DNA of 64,000 nt, from positions 186,001 through 250,000 of the forward strand of contig NZ_FTOG01000002.1 in NCBI RefSeq assembly GCF_900156655.1, read 5' to 3'. The notes under the pieces are model-generated. The model had not been told where the DNA came from and ran no database searches. It saw only the letters and a program-made list of their open reading frames with translations. This DNA is from Rhodobacter aestuarii. Lineage in GTDB: Bacteria > Pseudomonadota > Alphaproteobacteria > Rhodobacterales > Rhodobacteraceae. The position numbers and the translations under genes were made by a program. Below, piece by piece: positions 1 to 7,581 of this stretch (within the stretch, counting starts at the first letter, position 1; each line of letters starts with the position of its first letter).

Positions 1-791
1 GCACGTTCGGCCAAGGCGTGCCCCGCTGCACGGCCCGGTGGGTCGCCATCGGTTGCGATCGTCAGCCGCCCCGGTTTGATCGGCAGGCGCAACCCGCGAA
101 GGCCCGAAGTTGAAAGCGCGGCCCAAACCTCTGCCGGTGCGCGCAAAAGGCCCGACAGAAGCGAAAGCGCGGTTTCGACACCTTCAGCCACCACAAGCGG
201 CCCCGGCCCACCAGAGAGCCGCACAGCGCCACCGGTGACGGCCCCAAGCATCGCCTTCGCGGGTTCGACAGGTGCTTTGCCAGAGCCATCAGCCGCTAAA
301 TAGGTCCGATGCACGGCGAAGCCTTCGCCCCCTTCCACAAGCGCCACCAAAGCAGGGTAGCGGCGGGCCGTTGCGCCGTGCCATGCCTCAGGATGAAAAC
401 GCACCGTTGCCGGAAGTTGGCAGGTAATGCCCCGCCCCCTTAGATACATCTCCGCAGAACTGCCTTCGATCGAGTCGGCTTCATCCCAAAGCCGCTTGGC
501 TTGTGTCGCTTTACGTTTCGCTTCTGCCTTTGCTTCTGCTTCGCGCTGGGCAATTAGGGCCGGATCTGGGGCGCGATAGTCACCCGCACGCAGGCCCGCC
601 GCTGAAAGAATATCGGCAAAAGCGCAGCCCGATTTTTTGCAATGTAGCAAAAGGCCCGAACGGCCATCCGCCAAGGTCAAGGCGTCTTGCCCCGATCGCC
701 TTTCGTGTTGGCATATCGGACAAGGGGCAGTTCCATAGCGGCGATGCCAGCGCCCGCCTAGAGTTTGGGTGAGAGTTTGAGCGTCTGTCAT
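1..791 (-). CDS. zinc-finger/Toprim primase-like protein of a mobile element (3' part missing)
   Basis: Reading left from 791, 263 codons are visible before the gene leaves the window. The N-terminus carries a CHC2-like zinc finger (CPIC near residue 24, then HCKKSGC near 50) as in phage and plasmid primases. A charged helix follows, and near residues 200-260 a Toprim-like domain with VVAEGVETALS (acidic residue and ET) and ATDGD (metal-binding DxD-like motif). Such proteins start DNA replication of P4-like elements, often fused to a helicase; any helicase part would lie outside the window. Its ATG overlaps the stop of the upstream 107-residue gene (ATGA), so it is in an operon with the AlpA-like gene. 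The family call is firm; the helicase is unknown. Confidence 0.8.
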   Translation of the reverse strand, partial: MTDAQTLTQTLGGRWHRRYGTAPCPICQHERRSGQDALTLADGRSGLLLHCKKSGCAFADILSAAGLRAGDYRAPDPALIAQREAEAKAEAKRKATQAKRLWDEADSIEGSSAEMYLRGRGITCQLPATVRFHPEAWHGATARRYPALVALVEGGEGFAVHRTYLAADGSGKAPVEPAKAMLGAVTGGAVRLSGGPGPLVVAEGVETALSLLSGLLRAPAEVWAALSTSGLRGLRLPIKPGRLTIATDGDPPGRAAGHALAER

Positions 792-1111
792 GCCACCCCC
801 CCAAATTTCTCAGGCAGCGCCGCCAAGGCGGCAAGCGCGGCGGGGTCAATCCGGCCACAGGCGGCCCGGCTGGCACGCAAAAGCGCCTCTCGGGTCAAGA
901 AGTATTGCACGCCCGTCCAGCGCGCCCGACCGGCCCTTGAAGCGTCGCGCTTTTGCAAAACCCATTGCAAATTGCCCTTGCAAACGATCACCCGCCAGCG
1001 GTCGCTAAGCCGCGCAACAAGGCCCCTGTAATGATCGGCGGTTTCGTGGTGGCAAAGCCCCTCCCGCCCGGTGGAAGGCTCCACCGGGTTAGCATTTTGA
1101 ACATTCCTCAT
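788..1111 (-). CDS. conserved small protein of the integrated element, unknown function
   Basis: 107 residues, no signal peptide or membrane segment. The middle part (RWRVIVCKGNLQWVLQ) and the following RARWTGVQYFLTREAL segment look like a small all-beta/alpha module. From memory, similar sequences sit beside the primase in integrative elements of Rhodobacteraceae. It is placed between the AlpA-like gene (3 nt upstream) and the primase (ATGA overlap), so all three are almost surely one transcript. A role in replication start or primase assistance is inference from position only. Confidence 0.65.
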   Translation of the reverse strand: MRNVQNANPVEPSTGREGLCHHETADHYRGLVARLSDRWRVIVCKGNLQWVLQKRDASRAGRARWTGVQYFLTREALLRASRAACGRIDPAALAALAALPEKFGGVA

Positions 1112-1114
1112 GAG

Positions 1115-1300
1115 TTAGCCCGCCTTCGGTTCGCGCGCTTCGAGCCAAGCCTGAATATCAGACTCGCGCCAAGCAACCAGCCGCGCACCAAGCGCAACAG
1201 GGCGGGGGAATTTGTTAAGCCTCATCCACTCGTAAATGGTCGAGCGACTAAGCCCGGTGAGTTCTTCGACCGCTGGGCGGCGAAGGATTTTGCCTGTCAT
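1115..1300 (-). CDS. AlpA-family DNA-binding regulator / excisionase-like protein
   Basis: 61 residues, nearly all one winged helix-turn-helix of the MerR-like AlpA type: RRPAVEELTGLSRSTIYEWM is helix-turn-helix, followed by PRPVALGARLVAWRESDIQAWL, the typical wing and last helix. AlpA proteins switch on integrase or excision genes and replication genes of P4-like elements. It is the first gene of the operon leading to the primase, with an AAGGGG ribosome site upstream. The integrase gene lies just upstream on the same strand and could be its target. Confidence 0.88.
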   Translation of the reverse strand: MTGKILRRPAVEELTGLSRSTIYEWMRLNKFPRPVALGARLVAWRESDIQAWLEAREPKAG

Positions 1301-1623
1301 CGACAGCCCCTTTTTTTGCCAAAGCGCAGCAAAAAAGTTGCGCTTGGAACCGGTTTCTGTTCAAAAAGGGGGTGTGAGGATGCAAACTTTCACAACCCGG
1401 GCCCTTCGAGCGTTGCCGCGCTCGGGGGCCTTTTCCTTTTCGTTTTCAAACTAAGTGATCTGCGATCCCAACCAGATGTTCGCGGGTAAGCGACATGGGT
1501 CTAATGGGCCGGTCAACTAGTGCATCCATGGTAGCAGCAGGAATCACCCGCACAAGAGTTTTGCGGACATTCCGTCGTCTATGATGGGTCATAGCTTAAT
1601 TCTGCAGACGATTTAGAACCGGC
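1301..1623. other. intergenic region between integrase end and AlpA-like gene
   Basis: 323 bp with no convincing gene. It must hold the promoter of the AlpA-primase operon. The clearest structure is a GC-rich hairpin with a T-rich tail read on the plus strand (1403-1446), that is, against the direction of both neighbouring genes. A possible 24-codon reading frame (1380-1454) crosses that hairpin but has no proper ribosome site, so it is not called. Confidence 0.5.
1403..1446 (+). terminator. rho-independent terminator-like hairpin on the plus strand
   Basis: Arms 1403-1412 and 1419-1428 pair over 10 bp (two G-U pairs) around a 6-nt loop, followed by three runs of TTTT within 18 nt. Orientation is plus, so it would end a transcript running opposite to integrase and AlpA. 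No plus-strand gene precedes it, which suggests a short antisense RNA. Confidence 0.55.
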
Positions 1624-2922
1624 TCACGGCCCGTTCAGCCGCACAACATTCTGCGCTTGCACCACATCACCACGCAGAAACGCGGCCCAAGCCGCCGCCA
1701 TTGCGCGCCGCTGCTCTAACATGTCCGAGCGCTGATAAGCCCGCTCAACTTCACTGCCTTGCCAATGGGCCAACGCAAGTTCCGCCATATCGCGCGGGTA
1801 GCCCTGTTCAGCCGCCCATTGCCTGAAAGTCGATCGCAACCCGTGCGGCACCGCCGCCTTGCGGCTTTGCGGATCAAGAAAGCCCGAACGGCCCGCCTTT
1901 TCCTCGGCTTCCTGCATCCGGCGCATAACGGCGGAAATGGTCATATCCGAAAGCATCCCGCCGCGCGGGGCAAAGAACACATAAGGGCTTCCATCTAGTC
2001 GCGGCAAAGCACGCAGCACGGCCACCGCTTCGGGGGTCAGGGGCACGCGATGCGGCTTGCCGTTTTTCATCCGCGAAGCCGGAACGGTCCAAAGCGGTTT
2101 CGGTGTCGCAGAAGTCGCGGAAGTCGCAGCCTCTCCGAAGTCGATTTCATCCCATGTCAACCCCCGGACCTCTCCCGATCGGGCTGCGGTCAGCGTCAAA
2201 AATTCAAGCGCCCGAGCCGCCATCCCTTCGCGCTCGCTCAAGGCTGCCCACCAACGCGCCACATCGCCCAGCGCCAAGGCCGGATGGTGTTCAGCCTTCG
2301 CCACCTTGCCGGGGGCCGGAAGCAATTCCTTTAGGTTACCGCGCCACGCGGCGGGGTTGTCACCTTCGCGCAGGCCCTTGACCGTCGCCCATGTCAGCAC
2401 CGCTTCCACCTGCCCGCGCAATTTCTTGGCCGTGACTGTGCGTTCCTGCCAATGCGGTTCGAGCATTCGCAAAACATCTTTTGTGCCTATGTCCTGAACT
2501 TGCATCCGCCCAAGAACCGGAAGCGCCAACCGGTCAAGCAAAGAAACCCATTGCTTGCGGTGCTTCTCGCTCCGAAATTCGGACAGCTTTGCCTCGGCAT
2601 AGCCTGTCAAACATTCAGCGAAGGTGAGGCGCTTCACCTTCTCGGCATGTTTCTCGGACAGAGGGTCGCCACCCAACATGGCCTTGCCCTTATTTTCGAT
2701 CGCCAGTTTCCGCGCCGTGGCAAGGCTGATAGCAGGCGGGCTACCCAGCCCGATCTCCCGCCGCTTGCCGTGAATAACGATGCGCTGCACCCATTGGCGA
2801 GATCCGCTTGGCAGCACGCGAAGGAAAAGACCCGTTCCGCCCCCGTCGTGATACTTTCCGGGGATCGCTACAGTATCGACAAAGCGCGCCGTGAGCATGT
2901 TCCTTTTCCGTTCAGGTATCAT
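1624..2922 (-). CDS. P4-type tyrosine recombinase (integrase)
   Basis: 432 residues, normal size for P4 integrases. The N-terminal arm-binding domain (DUF4102-like) is at about residues 10-95 (YHDGGGTGLFLRVLPSGSRQW, GLGSPPAISLATAR), then a core-binding domain, then the catalytic domain. Catalytic residues can be seen: Arg in ARSGEVRGL, the HGLR box, and the Tyr in VERAYQR near the C-terminus. A strong GGAGG sits 7 nt before the ATG at 2922, which decides the start over the second ATG at 2898. In P4-like elements the gene starts close to the attachment site, placing the junction with host DNA at 2923-3421. Confidence 0.93.
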   Translation of the reverse strand: MIPERKRNMLTARFVDTVAIPGKYHDGGGTGLFLRVLPSGSRQWVQRIVIHGKRREIGLGSPPAISLATARKLAIENKGKAMLGGDPLSEKHAEKVKRLTFAECLTGYAEAKLSEFRSEKHRKQWVSLLDRLALPVLGRMQVQDIGTKDVLRMLEPHWQERTVTAKKLRGQVEAVLTWATVKGLREGDNPAAWRGNLKELLPAPGKVAKAEHHPALALGDVARWWAALSEREGMAARALEFLTLTAARSGEVRGLTWDEIDFGEAATSATSATPKPLWTVPASRMKNGKPHRVPLTPEAVAVLRALPRLDGSPYVFFAPRGGMLSDMTISAVMRRMQEAEEKAGRSGFLDPQSRKAAVPHGLRSTFRQWAAEQGYPRDMAELALAHWQGSEVERAYQRSDMLEQRRAMAAAWAAFLRGDVVQAQNVVRLNGP

Positions 2923-3093
2923 TTATCCCCCTCCATGTCCCCCAGACAAACAGAGAACAAAGCGGATTATGCCGGAACTTATCGGACTAGGGAAGGTGCT
3001 TCGCGATCAATGAAGACTGATATATTGGGGATTTTTCGGAATTTCCCGGCACATACTATGGCGGCCCTACGGGCTGCCACTTTTCCAATAAAT

Positions 3094-3255
3094 TCAAGCG
3101 ATGCAAGCAAGAAGTCCGAAAAGACTTCCGCGTGACTTCCCCCTTTTCCCCGTTGCCTGGATTGTTTTAAGGACGACCTGGGAGCGCTTGGCCATCTCAC
3201 CGACCGAAACCGCGCGCAACACCAAGCGCCATTGCGCCCCACTCAAGCGCAGCGT
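3094..3255 (-). pseudogene. remnant of an XRE-type helix-turn-helix regulator
   Basis: On the minus strand a 54-codon open stretch between two stops reads LSGAQWRLVLRAV then SVGEMAKRSQVVLKTIQ. This resembles the N-terminal domain of XRE regulators common in Rhodobacteraceae (GAQ-R-AR-L then ELAERSGVSLKTI). There is no upstream start with a ribosome site and the sequence after the helix-turn-helix does not look like a protein, so it appears truncated. It may be a host gene cut by the element or an element gene that decayed. This rests on my own reading of a short similarity. Confidence 0.3.
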
Positions 3256-3274
3256 CTATAAATTCAGTGACTCC

Positions 3275-3292
3275 TCGTATCGGCTGATACGA
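3275..3292. promoter_or_regulatory. perfect inverted repeat upstream of the CoA-transferase operon (possible operator)
   Basis: TCGTATC and GATACGA form 7-bp arms around GGCT, 130-147 bp upstream of the CoA-transferase start at 3422. Size and symmetry suit a dimeric repressor. Which regulator would bind is not known. Confidence 0.4.
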
Positions 3293-3421
3293 CCGCCATC
3301 GAGATGCCGTGACTATTTAAAAAACGAATTCATGGCGCCGATAATAGCATAGTAAGCTATATTCCAAAGAATCCTGCTCTGACCTAGGCTCACCTTCTCA
3401 TTGACAAAGACGGGACGGCAC

Positions 3422-4624
3422 ATGGGCGCGCTTGACGGAATTCGGGTACTGAGCCTCAACCACTTCCTTTCGGGCCCTGCGGCCGCCCAGCATCTGGGCG
3501 ACCTTGGCGCCGATGTGATTTCGGTGGAGCCGCTGACCGGCGCGTTCCAGCGCAATTGGGCCGTGGCGAACCATTTCGTCGATGACACCTCGGTCAATCA
3601 CATCACCACAGGGCGCAACAAACGCTCGATCGCGATTGACCTGAAATCGCCCGAAGGGATCGCCACGGTGAAGAAGCTGATCGCGGTTTCGGATGTGGTG
3701 ATGGAAAATTTCCGTCCCGGCACGCTTGATAAGCTTGGCCTTTCGGAAGCCGAGATGCGCGCGGTCAACCCGACGATCATTTATGCCACGACCACCGGAT
3801 ACGGCGTCGATGGCCCCTATATGAAACGCCCCGGGCAAGACATCTTGCTGCAGGCGATGTCCGGCCTTGCCGCCCACACTGGCAGCATGGAAAGCGGCCC
3901 GGTCGCCATCGGCTCGGTGCCGATTGATCACCACGCCGCCGCGCTAACCGCTTTTGGCATTGTTTCGGCACTGTTTGAACGGACCCGCACCGGGAAAGGC
4001 CGCCGCGTTGACGTGAACATGTTGCAAGCGGCGATGGATATGCAAGGCGAGTCGATCACCGCTTGGATGAACGGGGCCGATCATGCGGGTCCGCGCGGCG
4101 CGAATGGCATGGCCAACTGGTTCAGCCCGGCCCCCTATGGCGTCTACGCGACCACCGATGGCCATGTGATGATTTCCATGTCGACGCCCGCCGATCTGGC
4201 GCGTGCGCTTGATCTGCCCGAATTCCTCGACTTCACCGCCAAAGACGGGTTCGACAGGCGTGGCGAGATTTCCTCTGGGGTGCGCGCCGGCATGGCGGCC
4301 CTCAGCACGGCCGAAGCCGTAGAAAAGCTGACCGCCGCCGGGGTCTGGCATGAGGTTGTGCAAGATTACGATGCGCTGCGCGAAAACCCGCAGGTCAAGC
4401 ATCTGGGCGCCTTCCTGGATGTCACCTCGCCCAGCGGGACGAAGATGACGATGCTGGCAAGCCCCGTGCGCTACGACGGGGAAACGCTACCGGTGCGGCT
4501 GACGCCGCCCGCTCTTGGCGCGCAAAGCCGGGAAATTTTGGCAGATGCGGGCCTCGGGGAGGAGGAGATCGCGCGGCTGATCGCCGAAGGCGTGGTCGCC
4601 CAAACCGACAAGATGCGCAACTGA
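3422..4624 (+). CDS. CaiB/BaiF-family type III CoA-transferase
   Basis: 400 residues. Moves CoA from one acyl-CoA to a free carboxylic acid. N-terminal GIRVLSLNHFLSGP and LGADVISVEP, then NKRSIAIDL, are the family's Rossmann-fold signatures; Asp169 in VPIDHHAA sits where the family's catalytic aspartate forms the mixed anhydride. GPYMKRPGQD at 131-140 is the usual mid-domain motif. An in-frame TTG at 3401 is possible, but ATG 3422 is preceded by GGGACGG and begins right at the conserved GIRVL segment. First gene of an operon with an acyl-CoA dehydrogenase, two MaoC hydratases and two DapA-like lyases, so it probably activates the operon's substrate. The exact acid is unknown. Confidence 0.92.
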   Translation: MGALDGIRVLSLNHFLSGPAAAQHLGDLGADVISVEPLTGAFQRNWAVANHFVDDTSVNHITTGRNKRSIAIDLKSPEGIATVKKLIAVSDVVMENFRPGTLDKLGLSEAEMRAVNPTIIYATTTGYGVDGPYMKRPGQDILLQAMSGLAAHTGSMESGPVAIGSVPIDHHAAALTAFGIVSALFERTRTGKGRRVDVNMLQAAMDMQGESITAWMNGADHAGPRGANGMANWFSPAPYGVYATTDGHVMISMSTPADLARALDLPEFLDFTAKDGFDRRGEISSGVRAGMAALSTAEAVEKLTAAGVWHEVVQDYDALRENPQVKHLGAFLDVTSPSGTKMTMLASPVRYDGETLPVRLTPPALGAQSREILADAGLGEEEIARLIAEGVVAQTDKMRN

Positions 4625-4657
4625 GCGCATCCCCGAGACAACAGGAGCCGAACCCCA

Positions 4658-5818
4658 ATGGATTTCACCGTTTCAGACGAAATGAGAATGGTCACCGAAG
4701 CGGTCGGACGCTTCGTGCGCGAAAAGGTCCAACCGCTTGAGCAGGCGACCGAAGAGGCGGCAAAGATCCCGCCAGAAAAGCTCGCCGCTGTAAAGGCCGA
4801 AGCGCAGGCGCTTGGCTTCTATGCGCTCAACATGTCCGAAGAGGTCGGCGGCGGCGGGCTGGGCGTGCTGGATATGTGCTTGGTCGAAGAGCAACTCGGC
4901 CAAACGTCGGACGCGCTGATCCGGCGCATCTTTGGCCAAGTCTACCCAATGCTAGAGTTGTTCGAGGGCGAGCTGCGCGAGAAATACCTCTTCCCGACCG
5001 TGCGGGGGGAGAAAATCTGCGCGATGGCGATCACCGAGCCGGGGGCCGGATCGGATGCGGCGGCGATCAAAACCAATGCGCGGCTGGATGGCGACGCATG
5101 GGTGCTCAATGGCACCAAACACTTCATTTCGGATGGCGATATTGCCGATTACGTCATCGTCATGGCGCTGACCGACCCCGAGAAAGGCGCGCGCGGCGGT
5201 ATCTCTCTCTTGATCGTCGATAAAGATATGCCGGGCTTCAAGGTCCTGCGCAGCCAGCCGATGATGGGGCATCGCGGTTACGGGCATGCGGAGATGGTCT
5301 TCGACGATGTGCGCGTGCCCAAGGGCAATGTGCTTGGCACGGTCGGCGATGGCTTCCGGGTGATGATGGGCAATGTGAGCGGCATCCGGCTTGGCCATAT
5401 CGGTGCGCGCGCCGTGGGCATGGCGAGCCGCGTGTTGGAATTGATGCGCGAGCACGCCGCCACGCGCAAGCAATTCGGCCAACCGATTGGCGATTTTCAG
5501 ATGGTGCAGCAGATGATCGCTGACAGCGCGATGGAAATCTTTGCCACGCGGATGATGGTGCTCAACACCGCTTGGGAAGTCGATCAAGGAATGGACCCGC
5601 GCGACAAGGTCTCGATGGTCAAGGTGCAGGCCTCGGAGATGTTGGGCCGGGTGGCGGATCGCGGCATTCAGGTCTTTGGCGGCTATGGCTTCACCAAAGA
5701 ACTGCCGCTGGAGCGGATCTACCGCGACGCCCGCGTGACCCGGATTTACGACGGCACCTCTGAGATTCACCGCATGCTGATCGCCCGTTCGGTGATCAAG
5801 CACGGCCTGACCCTGTGA
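4658..5818 (+). CDS. acyl-CoA dehydrogenase
   Basis: 386 residues, full length for this FAD enzyme, which makes a 2,3-enoyl-CoA and passes electrons to ETF. N-terminal helical domain (1-115), middle beta domain with AMAITEPGAGSDA and HFISDGD (flavin-contacting), C-terminal helical domain with RKQFGQPIG and QVFGGYGF. At the position of the usual catalytic Glu in YEGT it has Asp365 (YDGTSEIH), as in some divergent subfamilies. AGGAG lies upstream of ATG 4658. It follows the CoA-transferase by 33 nt and its stop overlaps a possible GTG of the next gene, so it works on the acyl-CoA made by this operon. Confidence 0.93.
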   Translation: MDFTVSDEMRMVTEAVGRFVREKVQPLEQATEEAAKIPPEKLAAVKAEAQALGFYALNMSEEVGGGGLGVLDMCLVEEQLGQTSDALIRRIFGQVYPMLELFEGELREKYLFPTVRGEKICAMAITEPGAGSDAAAIKTNARLDGDAWVLNGTKHFISDGDIADYVIVMALTDPEKGARGGISLLIVDKDMPGFKVLRSQPMMGHRGYGHAEMVFDDVRVPKGNVLGTVGDGFRVMMGNVSGIRLGHIGARAVGMASRVLELMREHAATRKQFGQPIGDFQMVQQMIADSAMEIFATRMMVLNTAWEVDQGMDPRDKVSMVKVQASEMLGRVADRGIQVFGGYGFTKELPLERIYRDARVTRIYDGTSEIHRMLIARSVIKHGLTL

Positions 5819-5832
5819 GCGGAGCGAAGATC

Positions 5833-6228
5833 ATGACCTTTCCCACACAAGGCCAATCCATCACCTTCCGCAAAACGCTCAGCGTTGCCGAACAAGGCTT
5901 CTTCACCGGAATCTCTGGCAATCTTGGCGGTCTTTATGTCGATAGGACCAAGGCCAAGGCTCAAGGTCTGGCCGATATGGCGGTGTTTGAACTCGCCGCA
6001 GGTGCGCTTTTCACCACCGCGCTCGCGCGGCTAGCGGGGCCGGAATGGCGGATCTCCGAAATTTCCTTCCGCTTCTTGCGGCCGATGGTTCTGGCAGAAA
6101 CGCTGGCCGCGACCGCAACCGTCACCGAGGTCGGTGAGAGCCTCGCCTTCACCCTCACCGGGACGGCTGGCGATGAAACCGTGATCGAGGGCGCGGCGCG
6201 CATGGCGCGCGTTTGTGCCGATGTATGA
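5833..6228 (+). CDS. MaoC-like hot-dog protein (hydratase subunit or thioesterase-like)
   Basis: 131 residues with the single hot-dog fold pattern of MaoC-type proteins: long helix with DMAVFELAAGALFTTALARL, then strand WRISEISFRFLRPMVLAETLAATATV. The Asp/His pair of active MaoC hydratases is not evident here, whereas the next gene has it. The two may form a heteromeric hydratase in which this is the non-catalytic half. ATG 5833 with GGAG at 5821-5824 is preferred over GTG 5815. Overlaps the start of the next gene by 8 nt, implying translational coupling. Confidence 0.75.
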   Translation: MTFPTQGQSITFRKTLSVAEQGFFTGISGNLGGLYVDRTKAKAQGLADMAVFELAAGALFTTALARLAGPEWRISEISFRFLRPMVLAETLAATATVTEVGESLAFTLTGTAGDETVIEGAARMARVCADV

Positions 6229-6655
6229 TATTCGCCCCATCGATGCGCTGAATGTTGGCGACCGGGTCACTGTCTCCAAAACGGTGACCGAGGTTGATGG
6301 CGGCATGTATATCGCCGCAACGGGCGATTTTGGCCCGGTGCATGTAGACGAGGAATATGCCGCCGACACCCGCTTTGGCGAGCGGCTCGCGCCCGGAATT
6401 TTGGTCGCGGGCATCTGCACCTCGGTGCTGACCGCCGAACTGGTTGGCACGCTTGGTGTCTCGATCCGTGACAGTTTTTGGTTCACCGGGGCGGTGCGCT
6501 ACGGCGACACGATCACCTTCGAAATTTGGATCTCCGCCAAGGACGAAGAAAACCGCACCGTGGACTGGCAGGCCTCGGCAAAAAACGAAGACGGCGTTGA
6601 AGTGCTCAAAGCCGATGCGACGCTGAAATTCCCGCGAAAGAAAGTGACATCATGA
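6221..6655 (+). CDS. MaoC-family enoyl-CoA hydratase
   Basis: 144 residues. Adds water to a 2-enoyl-CoA. The catalytic MaoC signature ATGDFGPVHVDEEYA is present (Asp and His five apart), followed by RLAPGILVAGICTSVL, and the strand SFWFTGAVRYGDTITFEI. ATG 6221 is taken as start; GTG 6215 is possible. It overlaps the preceding MaoC-like gene and its stop overlaps the start of the DapA-like gene (ATGA at 6652), so the set is tightly coupled. It is expected to hydrate the product of the dehydrogenase two genes upstream, giving a 3-hydroxyacyl-CoA that a lyase could cleave. Confidence 0.88.
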   Translation: MYDIRPIDALNVGDRVTVSKTVTEVDGGMYIAATGDFGPVHVDEEYAADTRFGERLAPGILVAGICTSVLTAELVGTLGVSIRDSFWFTGAVRYGDTITFEIWISAKDEENRTVDWQASAKNEDGVEVLKADATLKFPRKKVTS

Positions 6656-7581
6656 CCCTGACCGGCAAAGACCTGCGCGGCATTACCGTTGCCACTGTGC
6701 TTCCCTTTGATGAGGCGGGCGCGATTGACTGGGACGGCTATGCCGCCGTGCTCGACCATTGCGCCAAGCCCGAAACCACCGATTGCGTCTTCGTCAATGG
6801 CCATGCGGGCGAAGCCACCGCGCTCACCGACGATGAAAAGATCGAGGTGATCAAACGCACCCGTGCGCAAATCGCGCCGAGCCAGCCGCTTTTGTCTGGT
6901 GTCGTTGCCACGGGTATTCCCGATGCGCTGCGCCAAGCCGAGATGGTGCGCGAAGCGGGCGCCGATGTGGCGGTGATCTTCCCGGTCGAGGCGCTTGGCG
7001 GCGGCAATGCCAATACGGCTGCGGCGGTGAAGCTCTTTGAAAAGCTCGCCCGCGAATTGCAAATGCCGCTGTCGCATTTCCAATTCCCGATCGCGTCTGG
7101 CTTCGGCCTTTCGACCGACGTCTTGGCCGAAATCGCGAAAATCCCCGAGGTTGTCGCGATCAAGGAAGGCTCGGCAACGCTGCTCGCCTATGATGAAAAC
7201 CGCCGCGCGGTGAAAGCCGCCTCTCCCGAGACCGCGATCCTGCCCTCGAACTTTCATTGGTTCTTTTCGCAAGTGGCGCTTGGCGGCGACGGCATCCTGT
7301 CGGGGCTGGCAAGCCTTGTGCCCGGGCTTTTGGCCGATCTTTGGCAAGCCTCGGAAGAGATGGACCTTGCCAAGATGCGCGCCGCAAATGACCGGCTCTA
7401 CCCGGTGGTCCGGGCGATCTATGGCCCCGCGCCAGTGGTCGACATGCACACCCGGATGAAAGACGGGCTGCAGATGATGGGCGTGATCAAAAATGCCACG
7501 CCGCGCCTTCCGCTTCTGCCGCAATCCGAAGCGGTCCGCGAAGGCGTCCGCAAAGCGCTGATCGCGGCGGAGGTTCTCTGA
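6652..7581 (+). CDS. DapA-superfamily lyase, atypical active site (first of a pair)
   Basis: 309 residues, a TIM barrel of the dihydrodipicolinate synthase/N-acetylneuraminate lyase superfamily, whose members make or break C-C bonds through a Schiff base on Lys. The Schiff-base lysine is present (Lys171 in VAIKEGS). The usual GTTGE loop is replaced by NGHAGE (49-54), and the usual YNxP tyrosine by Phe143 in FQFP. So the proton relay of DapA is missing and the substrate must differ from pyruvate plus semialdehyde. Starts by ATGA overlap and ends by TGATG overlap with its paralogue, so the pair is made together and may form a mixed oligomer. Not a lysine biosynthesis gene, judging from context. 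Confidence 0.88.
   Translation: MTLTGKDLRGITVATVLPFDEAGAIDWDGYAAVLDHCAKPETTDCVFVNGHAGEATALTDDEKIEVIKRTRAQIAPSQPLLSGVVATGIPDALRQAEMVREAGADVAVIFPVEALGGGNANTAAAVKLFEKLARELQMPLSHFQFPIASGFGLSTDVLAEIAKIPEVVAIKEGSATLLAYDENRRAVKAASPETAILPSNFHWFFSQVALGGDGILSGLASLVPGLLADLWQASEEMDLAKMRAANDRLYPVVRAIYGPAPVVDMHTRMKDGLQMMGVIKNATPRLPLLPQSEAVREGVRKALIAAEVL

Larger units (their letters stand above)
1..3255. mobile_element. right end of an integrated element (P4-type integrase, AlpA, primase), continuing left of the window
   Basis: An integrase, an AlpA-like regulator, a small unknown gene and a zinc-finger/Toprim primase all run on the minus strand towards the left edge. This is the core of P4-like satellites and small integrative elements. 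The element's right boundary must lie between the integrase start (2922) and the host CoA-transferase gene (3422); no tRNA gene is visible there, so the attachment site is not identified and the end given is approximate. No structural phage genes are seen in the 3 kb visible. Confidence 0.7.
2923..3421. other. junction region between the integrated element and the host catabolic operon
   Basis: 499 bp without an intact gene. It should contain the integrase promoter, the element's attachment site and the promoter of the CoA-transferase operon. A degraded XRE-like helix-turn-helix stretch lies at 3094-3255 and a perfect palindrome at 3275-3292. Near 3344-3360 is a weaker inverted repeat (ATAGC/GCTAT, 7-nt spacer). 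No tRNA remnant is seen. Confidence 0.5.

Noticed and set aside
1380-1454. 24-codon leader peptide (MQTFTTRAL...) over the terminator hairpin
   Set aside because: The GAGG lies directly against the ATG and there is no control codon run; only the hairpin is reported.
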